Below the pieces are notes generated by a model that ran no database searches, was not told the DNA's origin, and saw only the letters and a list, made by a program, of their open reading frames with translations. The position numbers and the translations under genes were made by a program. Of a stretch of 64,000 bases of DNA, positions 7,891 through 17,800 are shown in pieces. This stretch comes from Betaproteobacteria bacterium (GTDB lineage: Bacteria; Pseudomonadota; Gammaproteobacteria; Burkholderiales; Usitatibacteraceae), in NCBI GenBank assembly GCA_016711875.1, contig JADJSD010000001.1:1116001-1180000 (forward strand). The letters run 5' to 3'. Numbering within the stretch: the first letter of the stretch is position 1; each line of letters starts with the position of its first letter.

Positions 7891-9171
7891 CTACGGGGCC
7901 CGGAAGGCGTCGCGGGCGGCAGCGAGCGTCGCCTCGATCTCCGCGGGGCCATGCGCGGCCGACACGAAACCAGCCTCGAAGGCCGACGGCGCGAGATACA
8001 CGCCGCGGGCGAGCATCGCGTGGAAGAAGCGGTTGAAGGCTTCCTTGTCGCTTTGCATGACCTCGGTGAACGTCTGCGGGAGCGCCTCGCGGAAGAAGAT
8101 ACCGAACATTCCGCCCAGGCTTGTGCCGCTGAAGGGAACGCCGGCGTCCCTCGCCTCGCGCGCGAGGCCCTCGACCAGTGCAGCGGTGGTGGCCGAAAGC
8201 GCCTCGAAGAAGCCGGGCGCGAGAACGCGCCTGAGCGTGCTGAGGCCCGCCGTCACCGCCACCGGGTTTCCGGAGAGCGTGCCTGCCTGGTAGACCGGGC
8301 CCTCGGGCGCGAGCTTCGCCATGATGTCCCGGCGGCCGCCGAAGGCGCCCACGGGCATGCCCCCTCCGATCACCTTGCCGAGCGTGGTGAGATCCGGCTT
8401 CACGCCGAACACGCCCTGGGCGCCCTGCGGCCCGACGCGAAAGCCCGTCATCACCTCGTCGAAAATGAGGACGGCGCCGTGCTTCGTGCAGAGCGCGCGC
8501 AGCGTGTCGACGAAGGCCTGCGAGGGGCGGATGAAGTTCATGTTCCCGGCCACCGGCTCGAGGACGACGGCGGCGATCTTTTCGCCGAACTTCGCGAATG
8601 CGTCCTCGGCCTGCTGCGGATCGTTGTAGTCGAGGACGAGCGTCTGCGAGGTGAGCTCGGGCGGCACGCCGGCCGAGGTGGGGTTGCCGAAGGTGAGGGC
8701 TCCCGATCCCGCCTTCACGAGCAGGAAGTCGCTGTGGCCGTGGTAGCAGCCCTCGAATTTCACGATGAGCGAGCGGCCCGTGAAGCCGCGTGCCAATCGC
8801 AGCGCGCTCATCACGGCCTCCGTCCCGGAACTCACGAGCCTCACCTGCTCGATGGAAGGCAGGGCCTTCACGAGGAACTCGGCCATTTCCAGTTCGAGCT
8901 CGGTCGGCGCGCCGAACGACAGGCCCCGCGCCGCCACTTCGCCAATGGCCTCGAGCACTTGCGGGTCGGCATGGCCGAGGATCGCCGGGCCCCACGAGCC
9001 GACGTAGTCCACGTAGCGCCGTCCGTCGGCGTCGACGAGCCACGCACCGCGTCCCTCGCGGAAAAAGACGGGCGTGCCGCCGACGGCGCGGAAAGCACGC
9101 ACGGGCGAGTTCACGCCGCCCGGGATCACCCGACGGGAGGCTTCAAAGAGCTGCTGGCTGCGTTCGTACAT
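7891..9171 (-). CDS. hemL: Glutamate-1-semialdehyde 2,1-aminomutase
   Basis: HemL converts glutamate-1-semialdehyde to 5-aminolevulinate in the C5 pathway, feeding HemB. The 426-residue PLP-dependent class III aminotransferase-fold protein shows the PLP lysine in TTLGKVIGGGMPVGA and the upstream FDEVMTGFR aspartate. It begins at the ATG at 9171 (MYERSQQLFEAS). An in-frame ATG at 9237 is less likely because it would extend far into thiE. The start overlaps the 3' end of thiE by 29 bases, so thiD-thiE-hemL are probably translationally coupled. Confidence 0.96.
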   Translation of the reverse strand: MYERSQQLFEASRRVIPGGVNSPVRAFRAVGGTPVFFREGRGAWLVDADGRRYVDYVGSWGPAILGHADPQVLEAIGEVAARGLSFGAPTELELEMAEFLVKALPSIEQVRLVSSGTEAVMSALRLARGFTGRSLIVKFEGCYHGHSDFLLVKAGSGALTFGNPTSAGVPPELTSQTLVLDYNDPQQAEDAFAKFGEKIAAVVLEPVAGNMNFIRPSQAFVDTLRALCTKHGAVLIFDEVMTGFRVGPQGAQGVFGVKPDLTTLGKVIGGGMPVGAFGGRRDIMAKLAPEGPVYQAGTLSGNPVAVTAGLSTLRRVLAPGFFEALSATTAALVEGLAREARDAGVPFSGTSLGGMFGIFFREALPQTFTEVMQSDKEAFNRFFHAMLARGVYLAPSAFEAGFVSAAHGPAEIEATLAAARDAFRAP

Positions 9172-9823
9172 GGGGAAGGGGTTCCGTGTCGAAGGGTCGG
9201 GAAAGGTCCCGCGCCGCCTGGGCGACGTCGGGCGCATCGAAGAGGGCGGAGATCACGGCGATCATGTCGGCGCCGGCGGCGACCGCGAGCGGCGCGTTGG
9301 CGGCCGTGATGCCGCCGATGGCCGCGACGGCGAGTCCGGAGGCCGATCGCGCCTGCGACAGGCGTTCGATAGGCGCGCGGATCGCGCCGGGCTTCACCCG
9401 CGAGGCGAACACGCTGCCGATGCCCACGTAGTCGGCGCCGGCCTCGGCCGCGGCGAGCGCGAGTTCGGGGCGGTCGTAGCAGGAGACGCCCAGGATCGCG
9501 TCGGGCCAGGCGAGGCGTACCGCCCGCGGGTCGCCGTCGTGCGCGCCGAGGTGTACGCCGTCGGCCCCGCAATCGCGGGCGAGCATCGGGTCGTCGTTCA
9601 CGATGAAGAGGGCACCGCGGTCTCGGCAAGCTTTCGCGAGCGCGGCCGCCTGGCGCGCGCGCGCCGACGGGGCGAGCGCCTTGGCGCGGTATTGCACGAG
9701 CCGGGCGCCGCCCGCGAGGGCCTGCTCGACGAGCGCGATCAGTGCCCCGTCGTCCTCCCGCTCGGGCGTGACCGCGTAGAGGCCGCGAAGCCTCGCGGTC
9801 CGCTCAGTCCTCGTCGTCGCCAT
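9143..9823 (-). CDS. thiE: Thiamine-phosphate synthase
   Basis: ThiE joins HMP pyrophosphate and thiazole phosphate to thiamine monophosphate. The TIM-barrel protein of 226 residues shows QYRAK (phosphate/pyrimidine site), IVNDD, DGVHLG and the C-terminal AIGGITAANA phosphate loop. The starting ATG at 9823 overlaps the thiD coding end by 20 bases, and its own end overlaps hemL, so the three genes form one tightly packed unit. The enzyme is a standalone form, not fused to ThiD. Confidence 0.95.
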   Translation of the reverse strand: MATTRTERTARLRGLYAVTPEREDDGALIALVEQALAGGARLVQYRAKALAPSARARQAAALAKACRDRGALFIVNDDPMLARDCGADGVHLGAHDGDPRAVRLAWPDAILGVSCYDRPELALAAAEAGADYVGIGSVFASRVKPGAIRAPIERLSQARSASGLAVAAIGGITAANAPLAVAAGADMIAVISALFDAPDVAQAARDLSRPFDTEPLPHVRTQPAAL

Positions 9824-10637
9824 CGGCCTCGCGCGCCCAGAAGAGGCGGTCGGGAATGTACTGGCCCATGCCGGGGCGGAAGGCGCGCTGCAGGGCGCGC
9901 CAGGTGTAGTCCTGCGCTTCGAAGACCGCCTCCGGCACCTCCAGCCCGCGCGCGAGGTTCGCGGCGATTGCCGAGGCGAGCGTGCATCCCGAGCCGTGAT
10001 AGCTGCCTGGCAACCGCTGCCACGTATCCGAGCGCACGATGCCGTCGCGATGGTGCAGGGTATTCACCACGGAGGTCGTCGGGTCGTGGGTGCCCGTCAC
10101 GAGCACGTACTCGCAGCCCATGTCGAGGAGCCGGCGGGCGCACTCGCCGTGGTCCGCATCGTCCTCGTCGTCGCTGTCCGAAAGGCGGCGAAGCTCCGGA
10201 ATGTTGGGCGTCACCACCGTACTCTGTGGAACCAGCAGTTCGCGGATCGCCGCGACGATCTCGTCGCCGCCGAAATCGTCTCCGCGTCCCGAGGCCAGAA
10301 CCGGATCGAGCACGAGCGGTATGTCGGGGTAGTCGGAGACCACTTCCGCCACGACCGTGACGATTTCCGTCGAAGCGAGGACCCCCATCTTGAAGGCCAC
10401 CACGGGAATGTCCTCGAGGATGCATCGTGCCTGGTCGGCCACCCAGTCCGGGTCGAGGGCGAGGAAACTCTCGACTCCCGCCGTGTCCTGGACGGTGATC
10501 GCGGTGACGACCGACAGCGGCAGGCAGCCCATGCTCGCGAAGGTGAGGATGTCGGCCTGCAGGCCGGCACCGGAGGTCGGGTCCGTGGCCGCGAACGTGA
10601 GAACGGCGGGGGGGGCGGCGGCGGAGGGCTCTGTCAT
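9804..10637 (-). CDS. thiD: Hydroxymethylpyrimidine/phosphomethylpyrimidine kinase
   Basis: ThiD phosphorylates HMP and then HMP-P to give the pyrophosphate used by ThiE. The 277-residue ribokinase-fold protein opens with LTFAATDPTSGAGLQAD and carries the catalytic GSGCTLASA motif near residue 215. An acidic insertion (SDSDDEDDADHGE) sits near residue 150, and an acidic tail (ADGDDED) ends the protein. The ATG at 10637 fits the family. An ATG at 10712 would add 25 residues without homology-like character. The gene is divergent from the rubredoxin gene. Confidence 0.93.
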   Translation of the reverse strand: MTEPSAAAPPAVLTFAATDPTSGAGLQADILTFASMGCLPLSVVTAITVQDTAGVESFLALDPDWVADQARCILEDIPVVAFKMGVLASTEIVTVVAEVVSDYPDIPLVLDPVLASGRGDDFGGDEIVAAIRELLVPQSTVVTPNIPELRRLSDSDDEDDADHGECARRLLDMGCEYVLVTGTHDPTTSVVNTLHHRDGIVRSDTWQRLPGSYHGSGCTLASAIAANLARGLEVPEAVFEAQDYTWRALQRAFRPGMGQYIPDRLFWAREADGDDED

Positions 10638-10790
10638 GGGGCGGGGCGCGACGGGGGAAAACGCGGTTACACTGGAGGCCGTACCGGCAGGAGGCGAGCG
10701 CTCGAAGTTCATCGCGGCGTCCGACCGGTCCGGCATCCCGAGCGGGCGGCGAGTCCCGCATTCTACCTTCTCCGAGGCGCCTGCCTTTCC

Positions 10791-10991
10791 ATGTCCGCTT
10801 CCGCCCCCGCCCCCCAGGCGGCCCCCTTCCGAACCTGGATGTGCCTGGTCTGTGGCCTGGTCTACGACGAACAGGAAGGCTGGCCCGACGACGGCATCGT
10901 CGCCGGCACCCGGTGGGAAGATGTCCCGGCGAACTGGTGCTGCCCGGAGTGCGGCGCCCGCAAGGACGATTTCGAGATGGTCCAGCTCTGA
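10791..10991 (+). CDS. Rubredoxin
   Basis: This small electron carrier of 66 residues has one Fe(Cys)4 site. The two CXXCG-type knuckles are CLVCGLVYD (near residue 18) and CPECGARKDDFE (near 51), with the conserved aromatic-rich W-x-x-x-P-x-x-W-x-C between them. A 13-residue Ala/Pro-rich leader precedes the fold but does not look like a signal peptide. Rubredoxin beside hemL-thiE-thiD is a common betaproteobacterial arrangement. Its redox partner is not in the window. Confidence 0.95.
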   Translation: MSASAPAPQAAPFRTWMCLVCGLVYDEQEGWPDDGIVAGTRWEDVPANWCCPECGARKDDFEMVQL

Positions 10992-11201
10992 AGCCCGCAA
11001 TTCGAAAAAGCTTCAAGACTTTGCGCTTGTAACTTGTTTTGATGGGGCAAAAGGCTTAGGCTACCCCTGTCAGCACGAAGTCGCCATGCGAAAGAGCGAC
11101 AGTGCGAGGGGAGAGTCGGCAGTCCGGTTGCGCACGGGTGTGGGGAAAGGTCCGTGCGCGCCATGCCTGCGAGCCCCGTTTCCGGGTGAAGCGAGGAAGG
11201 C

Positions 11202-11603
11202 GTGGCAGACACGAAAAATCTCTCCGGCGTGCGCGTGATGGTGATCGACGACAGCAACACCATTCGTCGCAGCGCCGAGATCTTCCTGATGCAGGCCGGC
11301 TGCCAGGTCATCCTGGCGGAGAACGGCTTCGACGCACTCGCGAAGATCGCCGACCATGCGCCCGACCTCATCTTCGTCGACATCATGATGCCGCGGCTCG
11401 ACGGCTACCAGACGTGCGCCCTCATCAAGAAGAACGGCAAGCACCGGTCGACGCCGGTGATCATGCTCTCGTCCAAGGACAGCCTTTTCGACCGGGCGCG
11501 CGGCCGCATGGTCGGCTCGGACGAGTACCTCACCAAGCCCTTCACCAAGGAAAGCCTCATTCGCGCGGTCGAGACCCATCTCGCGCACCGCACGGCGGCC
11601 TGA
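11202..11603 (+). CDS. pilG: Twitching motility response regulator PilG
   Basis: This is a single-domain CheY-like receiver of 133 residues, phosphorylated by ChpA and acting on the type IV pilus system. The acidic pocket (VIDDSN), the phosphoacceptor Asp in LIFVDIMMPRLDG, the switch Ser in MLSSKD and the conserved Lys in YLTKPF are all present. The start is a GTG at 11202 with a strong GAGGAAGG just upstream (11193-11200). It is the first gene of the pilGHIJ-chpA operon. The 210 bases upstream hold only weak promoter-like boxes, for example TTGTTT with TAGGCT at 17-base spacing near 11035-11062. Confidence 0.93.
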   Translation: MADTKNLSGVRVMVIDDSNTIRRSAEIFLMQAGCQVILAENGFDALAKIADHAPDLIFVDIMMPRLDGYQTCALIKKNGKHRSTPVIMLSSKDSLFDRARGRMVGSDEYLTKPFTKESLIRAVETHLAHRTAA

Positions 11604-11646
11604 GGCCTTCCCGACTTTCATCACGAAGCCCACGGAGCACAAAGCG

Positions 11647-12012
11647 ATGCCGATCAAGAAAATCATGGTGGTGGACGACTCGCCCACCGAACGCGCGTAC
11701 CTCGACAGTCTCCTCAAGAAGAAGGGGTTCGAGGTCGTGCTCGTGGAAAGCGGCGAGGCCGCGATCGAGCGCGCCAAGGCGGACAAGCCCGACCTCATCC
11801 TGATGGACGTCGTGATGCCGGGCCTCAACGGCTTCCAGGCGACGCGCGCCATCACGCGCGACGAGTCGACCAAGCACATCCCGGTCATCATCTGCACGAC
11901 GAAGGACCAGGAGACCGACAAGATCTGGGGCCTCAGGCAGGGTGCCAAGGATTACGTCACGAAGCCCATCAACGAGACCGACCTGATCGAGAAGATCAAG
12001 GCATTCGGTTGA
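11647..12012 (+). CDS. pilH: Twitching motility response regulator PilH
   Basis: PilH is the second single-domain receiver (121 residues) of the Pil-Chp pathway. By family knowledge it acts as a phosphate sink or retraction-side regulator. It shows VVDDSPTERAY, the phosphoacceptor Asp in LILMDVVMPGLNG, the TTKD switch region and the conserved Lys in YVTKPI. It follows pilG by 43 bases and precedes pilI by 19 bases. Confidence 0.93.
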   Translation: MPIKKIMVVDDSPTERAYLDSLLKKKGFEVVLVESGEAAIERAKADKPDLILMDVVMPGLNGFQATRAITRDESTKHIPVIICTTKDQETDKIWGLRQGAKDYVTKPINETDLIEKIKAFG

Positions 12013-12031
12013 CCGGCACGCCGAGCGCCCC

Positions 12032-12547
12032 GTGGCCCGACGAACCGGTCTTCGCGAGTTCCAGCTTTCCGTCGCCGAACGGCTGCGGACGGCCGCCTCT
12101 CGCGCGGCGCTCTCTTCGAAGCTCGGTTTCCAGGTGGGCGGTCGCAACTGGTTCGTGGCGCTGCACCAGGTGAGCGAGGTCGTTCCCGTTCCGCCCTCGG
12201 TGGGGGTGCCGCTCACGCAGCCCTGGTTCCGCGGCATCGCCAACGTGCGGGGCAATCTCTACAGCATCGTGGATTTCTCGGCCTTCCAGGGCGGGGACGC
12301 GACGGCCGGCGGTCTCGAGCGCCGCGTGATCCTCGTCTCCGACAAGTTGGTGGGCGGCGCGGGGCTCCTGGTCTCGCGCATGCTCGGGCTGCGCAGCCCG
12401 GAGGCCTTCACGCCGGGCACGAAGCCGGCGGATGCGCCGCCGTGGCTCGGCGCGGTGTACACCGACGCCGCGGGCGCCGAATGGCGCGAGCTGGACCTTC
12501 CCGTCCTCGCGAAGGATCGTCGTTTCCTCGAGGTCGGGATCGGATAA
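12032..12547 (+). CDS. pilI: CheW-like adaptor PilI
   Basis: PilI is a CheW-fold scaffold of 171 residues that couples the PilJ receptor to the ChpA kinase. It shows the family pattern GGRNWFVALHQVSEVVP followed by GIANVRGNLYSIVDFSAF. The start is a GTG at 12032, 19 bases after the pilH stop. The frame is open further upstream but offers no better start. It lies between the receivers and the receptor, as in other pilGHIJ operons. Confidence 0.9.
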   Translation: MARRTGLREFQLSVAERLRTAASRAALSSKLGFQVGGRNWFVALHQVSEVVPVPPSVGVPLTQPWFRGIANVRGNLYSIVDFSAFQGGDATAGGLERRVILVSDKLVGGAGLLVSRMLGLRSPEAFTPGTKPADAPPWLGAVYTDAAGAEWRELDLPVLAKDRRFLEVGIG

Positions 12548-12599
12548 CGTCGCCGGCCGCCACCAGGCGGCACGGCGAGCACTACAGGGAGTCGCACAC

Positions 12600-14828
12600 A
12601 TGGCCAAAGCACCGTCGGCAAAACCGAAGAGCTCGCTCGCGGATTTCTTCCGCAAGTTCACCGCGAACAAGGCGAAAGCGGCCGCTCGTCCCGAGGCGGC
12701 AGGCCTCTCGACGATGACCAACCTGCCGGCTGCCGGCGGCCCGGCCACCGCGACGCGAACGGCCGCGAAGCCGGCCTCCAAGGCGGGCCGCTACTCGCTG
12801 GCCGACTTCCGGCTTCCGGTCATCGGCGAGCGTCCGATCACGGTGCAGTTGAACATCCTGGGCACGTTGGCGCTGGTGCTCGTGGCCCTCACCGCCCTCA
12901 TGGTGTTCCTCGATGCGCGAGCCCGGTCGCAGAACTCCGCCTACGTCACGGTGGCCTCGCAGATGCAGTACCACACGCAGCGGCTCGCGAAGGCCGCGAG
13001 CCTCGCGGCCCGCGGCCAGCCCGCGGCATTTCCGCAGGTGCAGGACAGCCGTGACGAGTTCGCGAACTACCTGACGGTGCTGCAGAACGGCGGCTACGCG
13101 TTCGGCACCGACGTGCCTGCCGCGGCCGTCAACGACGAGCTGAAAAGCCGCCTGGACGAACTCGCCCAGCGCTGGCCGGAGTCGTCCAATGCCGCCGGCG
13201 CCATCCTCGCGGCTCGGGGCGACCTGGTGACGCTCGCGCAGAACATCGCCCAGACGCGGATCGGTTCCGAGGAGATGGCGACCCTGTCGCAGGAGCTCAC
13301 CGCGCTCATGTCGCAGACGGGCTCGGCCCCGGGCCAGGTGATTCGCGCCAACCGCATCACGTTCCTGTCCGAGCGCCTGGGCCGCGGCTCGGCGGAGATT
13401 CTCGGGGCGGAGATCATCGATCCCGAAGTGCCGTTCCTCATCGGCAAGGACACGAACGACCTGCGCGAGATCGTCCGCGCGCTCGAGAGCGGGAGCGAGG
13501 GCCTGCAGATCGTGCCGATCCGCGACGGCGAGGCGCGCGGGAAGCTCGCCGAGCTGAAGAAGACGTTCGGCGAATTCGAGAAGAACGTGAGCCCGATCCT
13601 TCGCGAACTGCAGAAGCTCGTGTCGGCCCGCCAGGCCGGAGCGAAGCTGGTGGCCGGTTCCGAGCAGCTGCAGAGCGCGGTGCAGCGCCTGCAGGAAGCG
13701 CTGCAGGCCGAAAAGCCCGTCGGCACCCTGGTCGCGGTCATCGTCTTCGCGGCGATGCTGATCGTCGTACTGGCTCTGATGGGCCTCGTGTTCCTGGGCG
13801 ACTCGCGCCGCGCGTCGGCGATCGCCGAGGCGGAGAACAAGCGCAACCAGGAGGCCATCCTGCGGCTCCTGAACGAGATGGGCGACCTTGCCGACGGCGA
13901 CCTCACGGTGAAAGCGCAGGTGACCGAGGACATCACGGGTGCCATCGCGGATTCGATGAACTACACGATCGACGAGCTGCGCAACCTGGTGACCGGGGTG
14001 AACAACGCGGCCATCTCGGTGACGCAGAAGACGGAGCAGGCGCAGTCGATCTCGGCGCAACTGCTGGGTGCCGCGGAACGCCAGTCCAAGGAAATCGAGG
14101 ACACGACCTCGCAGGTGCTTCAGGTGTCCAAGTCGATTTCGGAAGTGTCCACGACGGCGGAGGAAGGAGCCCGGGTGGCCATGCGCTCCCTCGCGGCGGC
14201 CGACAAGGGACGCGAGGCGGTGCAGAACTCGATCTCGGGCATGAACGAGATCCGCGGCCAGATCCAGGAGACCTCCAAGCGGATCAAGCGGCTGGGCGAA
14301 TCCTCCCAGGAGATCGGCGAGATCGTGGAACTGATCTCGGACATCACGGAGCAGACGAACGTGCTGGCCCTCAACGCCGCCATCCAGGCGGCATCGGCCG
14401 GCGAAGCCGGACGCGGCTTCTCGGTGGTCGCGGAGGAAGTGCAGCGGCTGGCCGAACGTTCCGGCGAGGCGACCAAGCAGATCGGCGCGATCGTGAAGAC
14501 CATTCAGGCGGACACGCAGGACGCGGTGGCCGCCATGGAGAAGTCGACGCAGGGCGTGGTGGAAGGGGCCAAGCTGTCCGACGCCGCCGGCCAGGCGCTC
14601 ACCGAGATCGACTCGGTGACGAAGAACCTCGCCCAGCTCATCCAGCAGATCTCCACCGCCACGCAGACGCAGGCGGGCGCCACCAACAAGGTCGCGCAGA
14701 ACATGCAGGACATCCTGGAGATCACGCGGCAGACGACGCGCGGTACCCAGCAGACCGCGGGTTCCATCAAGGACCTCGCCTCGGTGGCCCAGGAGCTCAA
14801 GAGCTCCGTCGCCGGCTTCAAGCTCTAG
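12600..14828 (+). CDS. pilJ: Twitching motility methyl-accepting chemoreceptor PilJ
   Basis: PilJ is the receptor of the Pil-Chp system. The 742-residue protein has an unusual 70-residue Lys/Ala-rich cytoplasmic leader, then a membrane segment (about residues 92-112), a periplasmic PilJ-type sensor region, a second membrane segment (about 377-400), a HAMP linker and the cytoplasmic signalling coiled coil. The tip reads ALNAAIQAASAGEAGRGF. The start is the ATG at 12600, preceded by AGGGAG. No methyltransferase or methylesterase gene is present in the operon, so adaptation enzymes must be elsewhere or absent. Confidence 0.93.
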   Translation: MAKAPSAKPKSSLADFFRKFTANKAKAAARPEAAGLSTMTNLPAAGGPATATRTAAKPASKAGRYSLADFRLPVIGERPITVQLNILGTLALVLVALTALMVFLDARARSQNSAYVTVASQMQYHTQRLAKAASLAARGQPAAFPQVQDSRDEFANYLTVLQNGGYAFGTDVPAAAVNDELKSRLDELAQRWPESSNAAGAILAARGDLVTLAQNIAQTRIGSEEMATLSQELTALMSQTGSAPGQVIRANRITFLSERLGRGSAEILGAEIIDPEVPFLIGKDTNDLREIVRALESGSEGLQIVPIRDGEARGKLAELKKTFGEFEKNVSPILRELQKLVSARQAGAKLVAGSEQLQSAVQRLQEALQAEKPVGTLVAVIVFAAMLIVVLALMGLVFLGDSRRASAIAEAENKRNQEAILRLLNEMGDLADGDLTVKAQVTEDITGAIADSMNYTIDELRNLVTGVNNAAISVTQKTEQAQSISAQLLGAAERQSKEIEDTTSQVLQVSKSISEVSTTAEEGARVAMRSLAAADKGREAVQNSISGMNEIRGQIQETSKRIKRLGESSQEIGEIVELISDITEQTNVLALNAAIQAASAGEAGRGFSVVAEEVQRLAERSGEATKQIGAIVKTIQADTQDAVAAMEKSTQGVVEGAKLSDAAGQALTEIDSVTKNLAQLIQQISTATQTQAGATNKVAQNMQDILEITRQTTRGTQQTAGSIKDLASVAQELKSSVAGFKL

Positions 14829-14850
14829 CGCCCGAAACACCAGGTAACGC

Positions 14851-17800
14851 ATGGCCGCCAATCCCGCCGCCGGTTTCGATCTCGGTCCCCTCACCTGGGT
14901 GAAGACCGAGATCGACCATTCGCTCGCCCAGGCGCGGGAGAACCTCGACAAGGTCGGCCTGCTGCCCGCCGAACGCGCGCCGGTCAAGTACATCCTCACC
15001 CACCTGCACCAGGCGACCGGCGCCTTGGCGATGGTCGGCCTCGGCGCGGCCACGCGATTCAACGAGGAGCTCGAGAAGCTCGTCGCTTCGATCGAGGGCT
15101 GCGAGGCGCTCGCGGTGCCCGATCGCGTCGGGGCAGCCAAGCGGGCGATCGGAGCGATTTCCGATTACCTCGACGGCCTTCTCGCCGGTGTGCCGGACCG
15201 GCCGATGGCCCTGCTCGCCGCGTATCTCGAGCTGAACCGCGTGCGCGGGGCTTCGGACGCGACCGAGGGCGACCTGTTCCACCCCGACCTGGATGCGCCC
15301 CTGCCGCCGATCGCCGCCGCGCCGGTCGATGATGCCGTGCTCGCGAAGGGTCTCGCGCTGCAGCGCGCGCAGTACCAGCAGGGCCTGTTGAAGGTCCTGC
15401 GCTCGAGCGAGCCGCACGCGGCGCTGGGCCACATGCAGTCGGCCGTGTCGGCCATCGAGTCGCTGCAGGTGGCCACGCCCAACCGCCCGTTCTGGAGCGC
15501 GGCCGCGGGTTTCTTCGACGCGCTCGCCTTCGACGGTCTCGCCCTCGAACCCGCCGTGAAGCCGCTCTTCGCGCGAGTCGACCAGCAGGTGAAGCAGCTG
15601 ATCGAGGGCTCGCCGAAGGTCTCCGAGCGGCTGTTCCGCGACCTGCTGCTGCAGGTCGCGCGCGCGCGACCGGTTACCGAGCGCATAGGCGCCCTGAAGC
15701 ACGCCTACCGACTCGACGAACTGCTCGCGCGTCCCGCGGCTTCGCGTGCGGACACCGCCGACGAGGCGCTCGTCTCGCTGCTTCGCGAACTGCGCGAGCT
15801 CACGGCGCAGCAGAAGGACACCTGGCTCAAGTACACCTCCGGAAACCGTGCCGCGCTCGAGCCCTTCGGCAAGCAGGCACTCGCCCTGGCGGACAAGGCC
15901 GGACGCCTGCCGCAGCGCGACCTGAAACTCGTCTTCAACCGGTTGACGGATGTCGCGCCGAACCTCAAGGCGCGCGCCATCCCGCCGTCGGAGACGCAGG
16001 CGCTCGAGGTCGCCACCGCGTTCCTGTTCGTGGAATCGGCGCTCGAGAACTATTTCAAGCTGGGCGAGGACTTCGACCGCCAGGCGAAGGCCGTGGCGGA
16101 ACGGCTCAAGGCCGCGATGGCGGGCGAGGCGGTACCCCCCATGGACACCGCGCATGGCGGGATCCTCGACGAGATGACGCGCCGGGCCCAGGAGAAGCTG
16201 CTCGTCTTCCAGGTGGGACAGGAAGTGCAGGTGAACCTGCAGGGCATCGAGCAGGTGCTCGACGGCTTCTTCCGCGACAGCGACAAGCGGCCGGACCTGA
16301 AGGCCCTGCCCGGCCAGTTCGCCCAGGTACAGGGCGCGCTCATGATCATGGAGCTCGACCGCGCCGCCGAGCTCAACGCCGCCGTGATGTCGCGCGTGCA
16401 GCAGTTCGCCGACGGCACGATGGATGGCGAGGGGGATGCCGCCGAGATGGTCGCCGACGGGCTGTCGGCCCTGGGCCTTTTCGTGACGGCCATCCAGCAA
16501 GGCGCCGCCCGCCCCGAAGAGATCCTCACGCCTGCGCTGGTGCGCCTCGGCCTTCTCGAGCCACCGGTTCCCGCGGGGAGGAAGCGCTTCGGCGCACCGG
16601 CACCGTGGCCCCCATCGACCTCGAGCTCGCCAAGCAGAAGGTCCAGGCGCTCTACGAGGATTGGCGCGAGCAGCCCGCCGCCGCGGGGCGCGAGAAGCTG
16701 GAGCGCGCCGTCGACGAACTCAAGCGGGATGCGGCCGTCATCGCCGACACCGAGGTCACGCGCCGCAGCGAGGAGGCCCTCGAGGCCATCCACAAGAGCG
16801 AGGACCCGAGCCAGACCGGCATCTTCCGCGCGCTCGAGGGGCTCGCCCCCGAAAAGGCGCCCGAGACGCCCACGGCGCAGGTCGTGCAGCTGGTCGATGC
16901 GCCGGGCTCGGAGATCGACCGCGAGCTGCTCGAGATCTTCCTGGAGGAGGCGTCGGAAGTCTGCGAGACCATCGCGCAGCACCTCTCGATCTGTCGCGGG
17001 GCGCCTCACGACAGGGAATCGCTCACGACCATTCGCCGCGGTTTCCACACGCTCAAGGGCAGCGGCCGCATGGTCGGCCTCACCGACCTGGGCGAAGTCG
17101 CCTGGCAGTGCGAGCAGGTGCTGAACAAGTGGCTGAAGGACGAGAAGCCGGCGACGGCCGGCCTCCTGGATTTCGTTGCCGGGGCCGGGACGGCCTTCGA
17201 AGGCTGGATCGCCACGCTCAAGGTCGGCGGCGACCCGCGCATCGACGGCGCCGTGATCACGGCGGCCGCGGAGCGGCTCAAGAGCGGCGAGGAGCCGGTG
17301 CAGGCTTCCCTGCCGGCGCTCGAGCCGGTGATGCCCGAGGAACCTGCACCCGTGCCCGCGGGTTTCTCGTTCGAGTCGCTCGACCTGGGAGGGCCGGCGG
17401 CGCTCCCGGAACCCGCGGCCCCGGAAGTTGCGAAGCCCGTGGAAGGCGAGCCCGCGTTCGCTTTCCTGGAACACGCCCCGGTAGCGCACGCGCCGGGAGC
17501 CCCCGACTCCGAGACGGAACCCGAGGCCGCAGTCGAGGAGGAGGCCGATGTCGTCGTGGGCCCGGTAGTCATCTCGTCGGCACTTTATGCGATCTATGTC
17601 GGCGAGGCGGAGCAGCATGTCGTCACGCTCGAGCGCGAGATGGCGAGCCTCGAGGCCGATCCGCTCTACCCGGTGAGCCACGAATTCATGCGGGCCGCCC
17701 ACACGCTCACCAGCAGTTCTCGCACCACCGGCTTCGAAGTGCTCGCCGATCTCGCGAGCGCGCTCGAGAAATGGCTCGCGGACGCGATCGACTACCCGCC

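Noticed and set aside
6722..9043. The diguanylate cyclase frame open far upstream through hemL
   Set aside because: The sequence upstream of about 7894 is a shadow of hemL; the real protein begins near the first membrane segment.
9804..11000. Long thiD frame starting opposite the rubredoxin gene
   Set aside because: The first 120 codons are antisense to rubredoxin and its leader; ThiD homology starts at the ATG at 10637.
16560..16610. Programmed ribosomal frameshift in chpA
   Set aside because: There is no slippery heptamer, no downstream pseudoknot that I can see and no known precedent in chpA; a missing G in a short G run is simpler.
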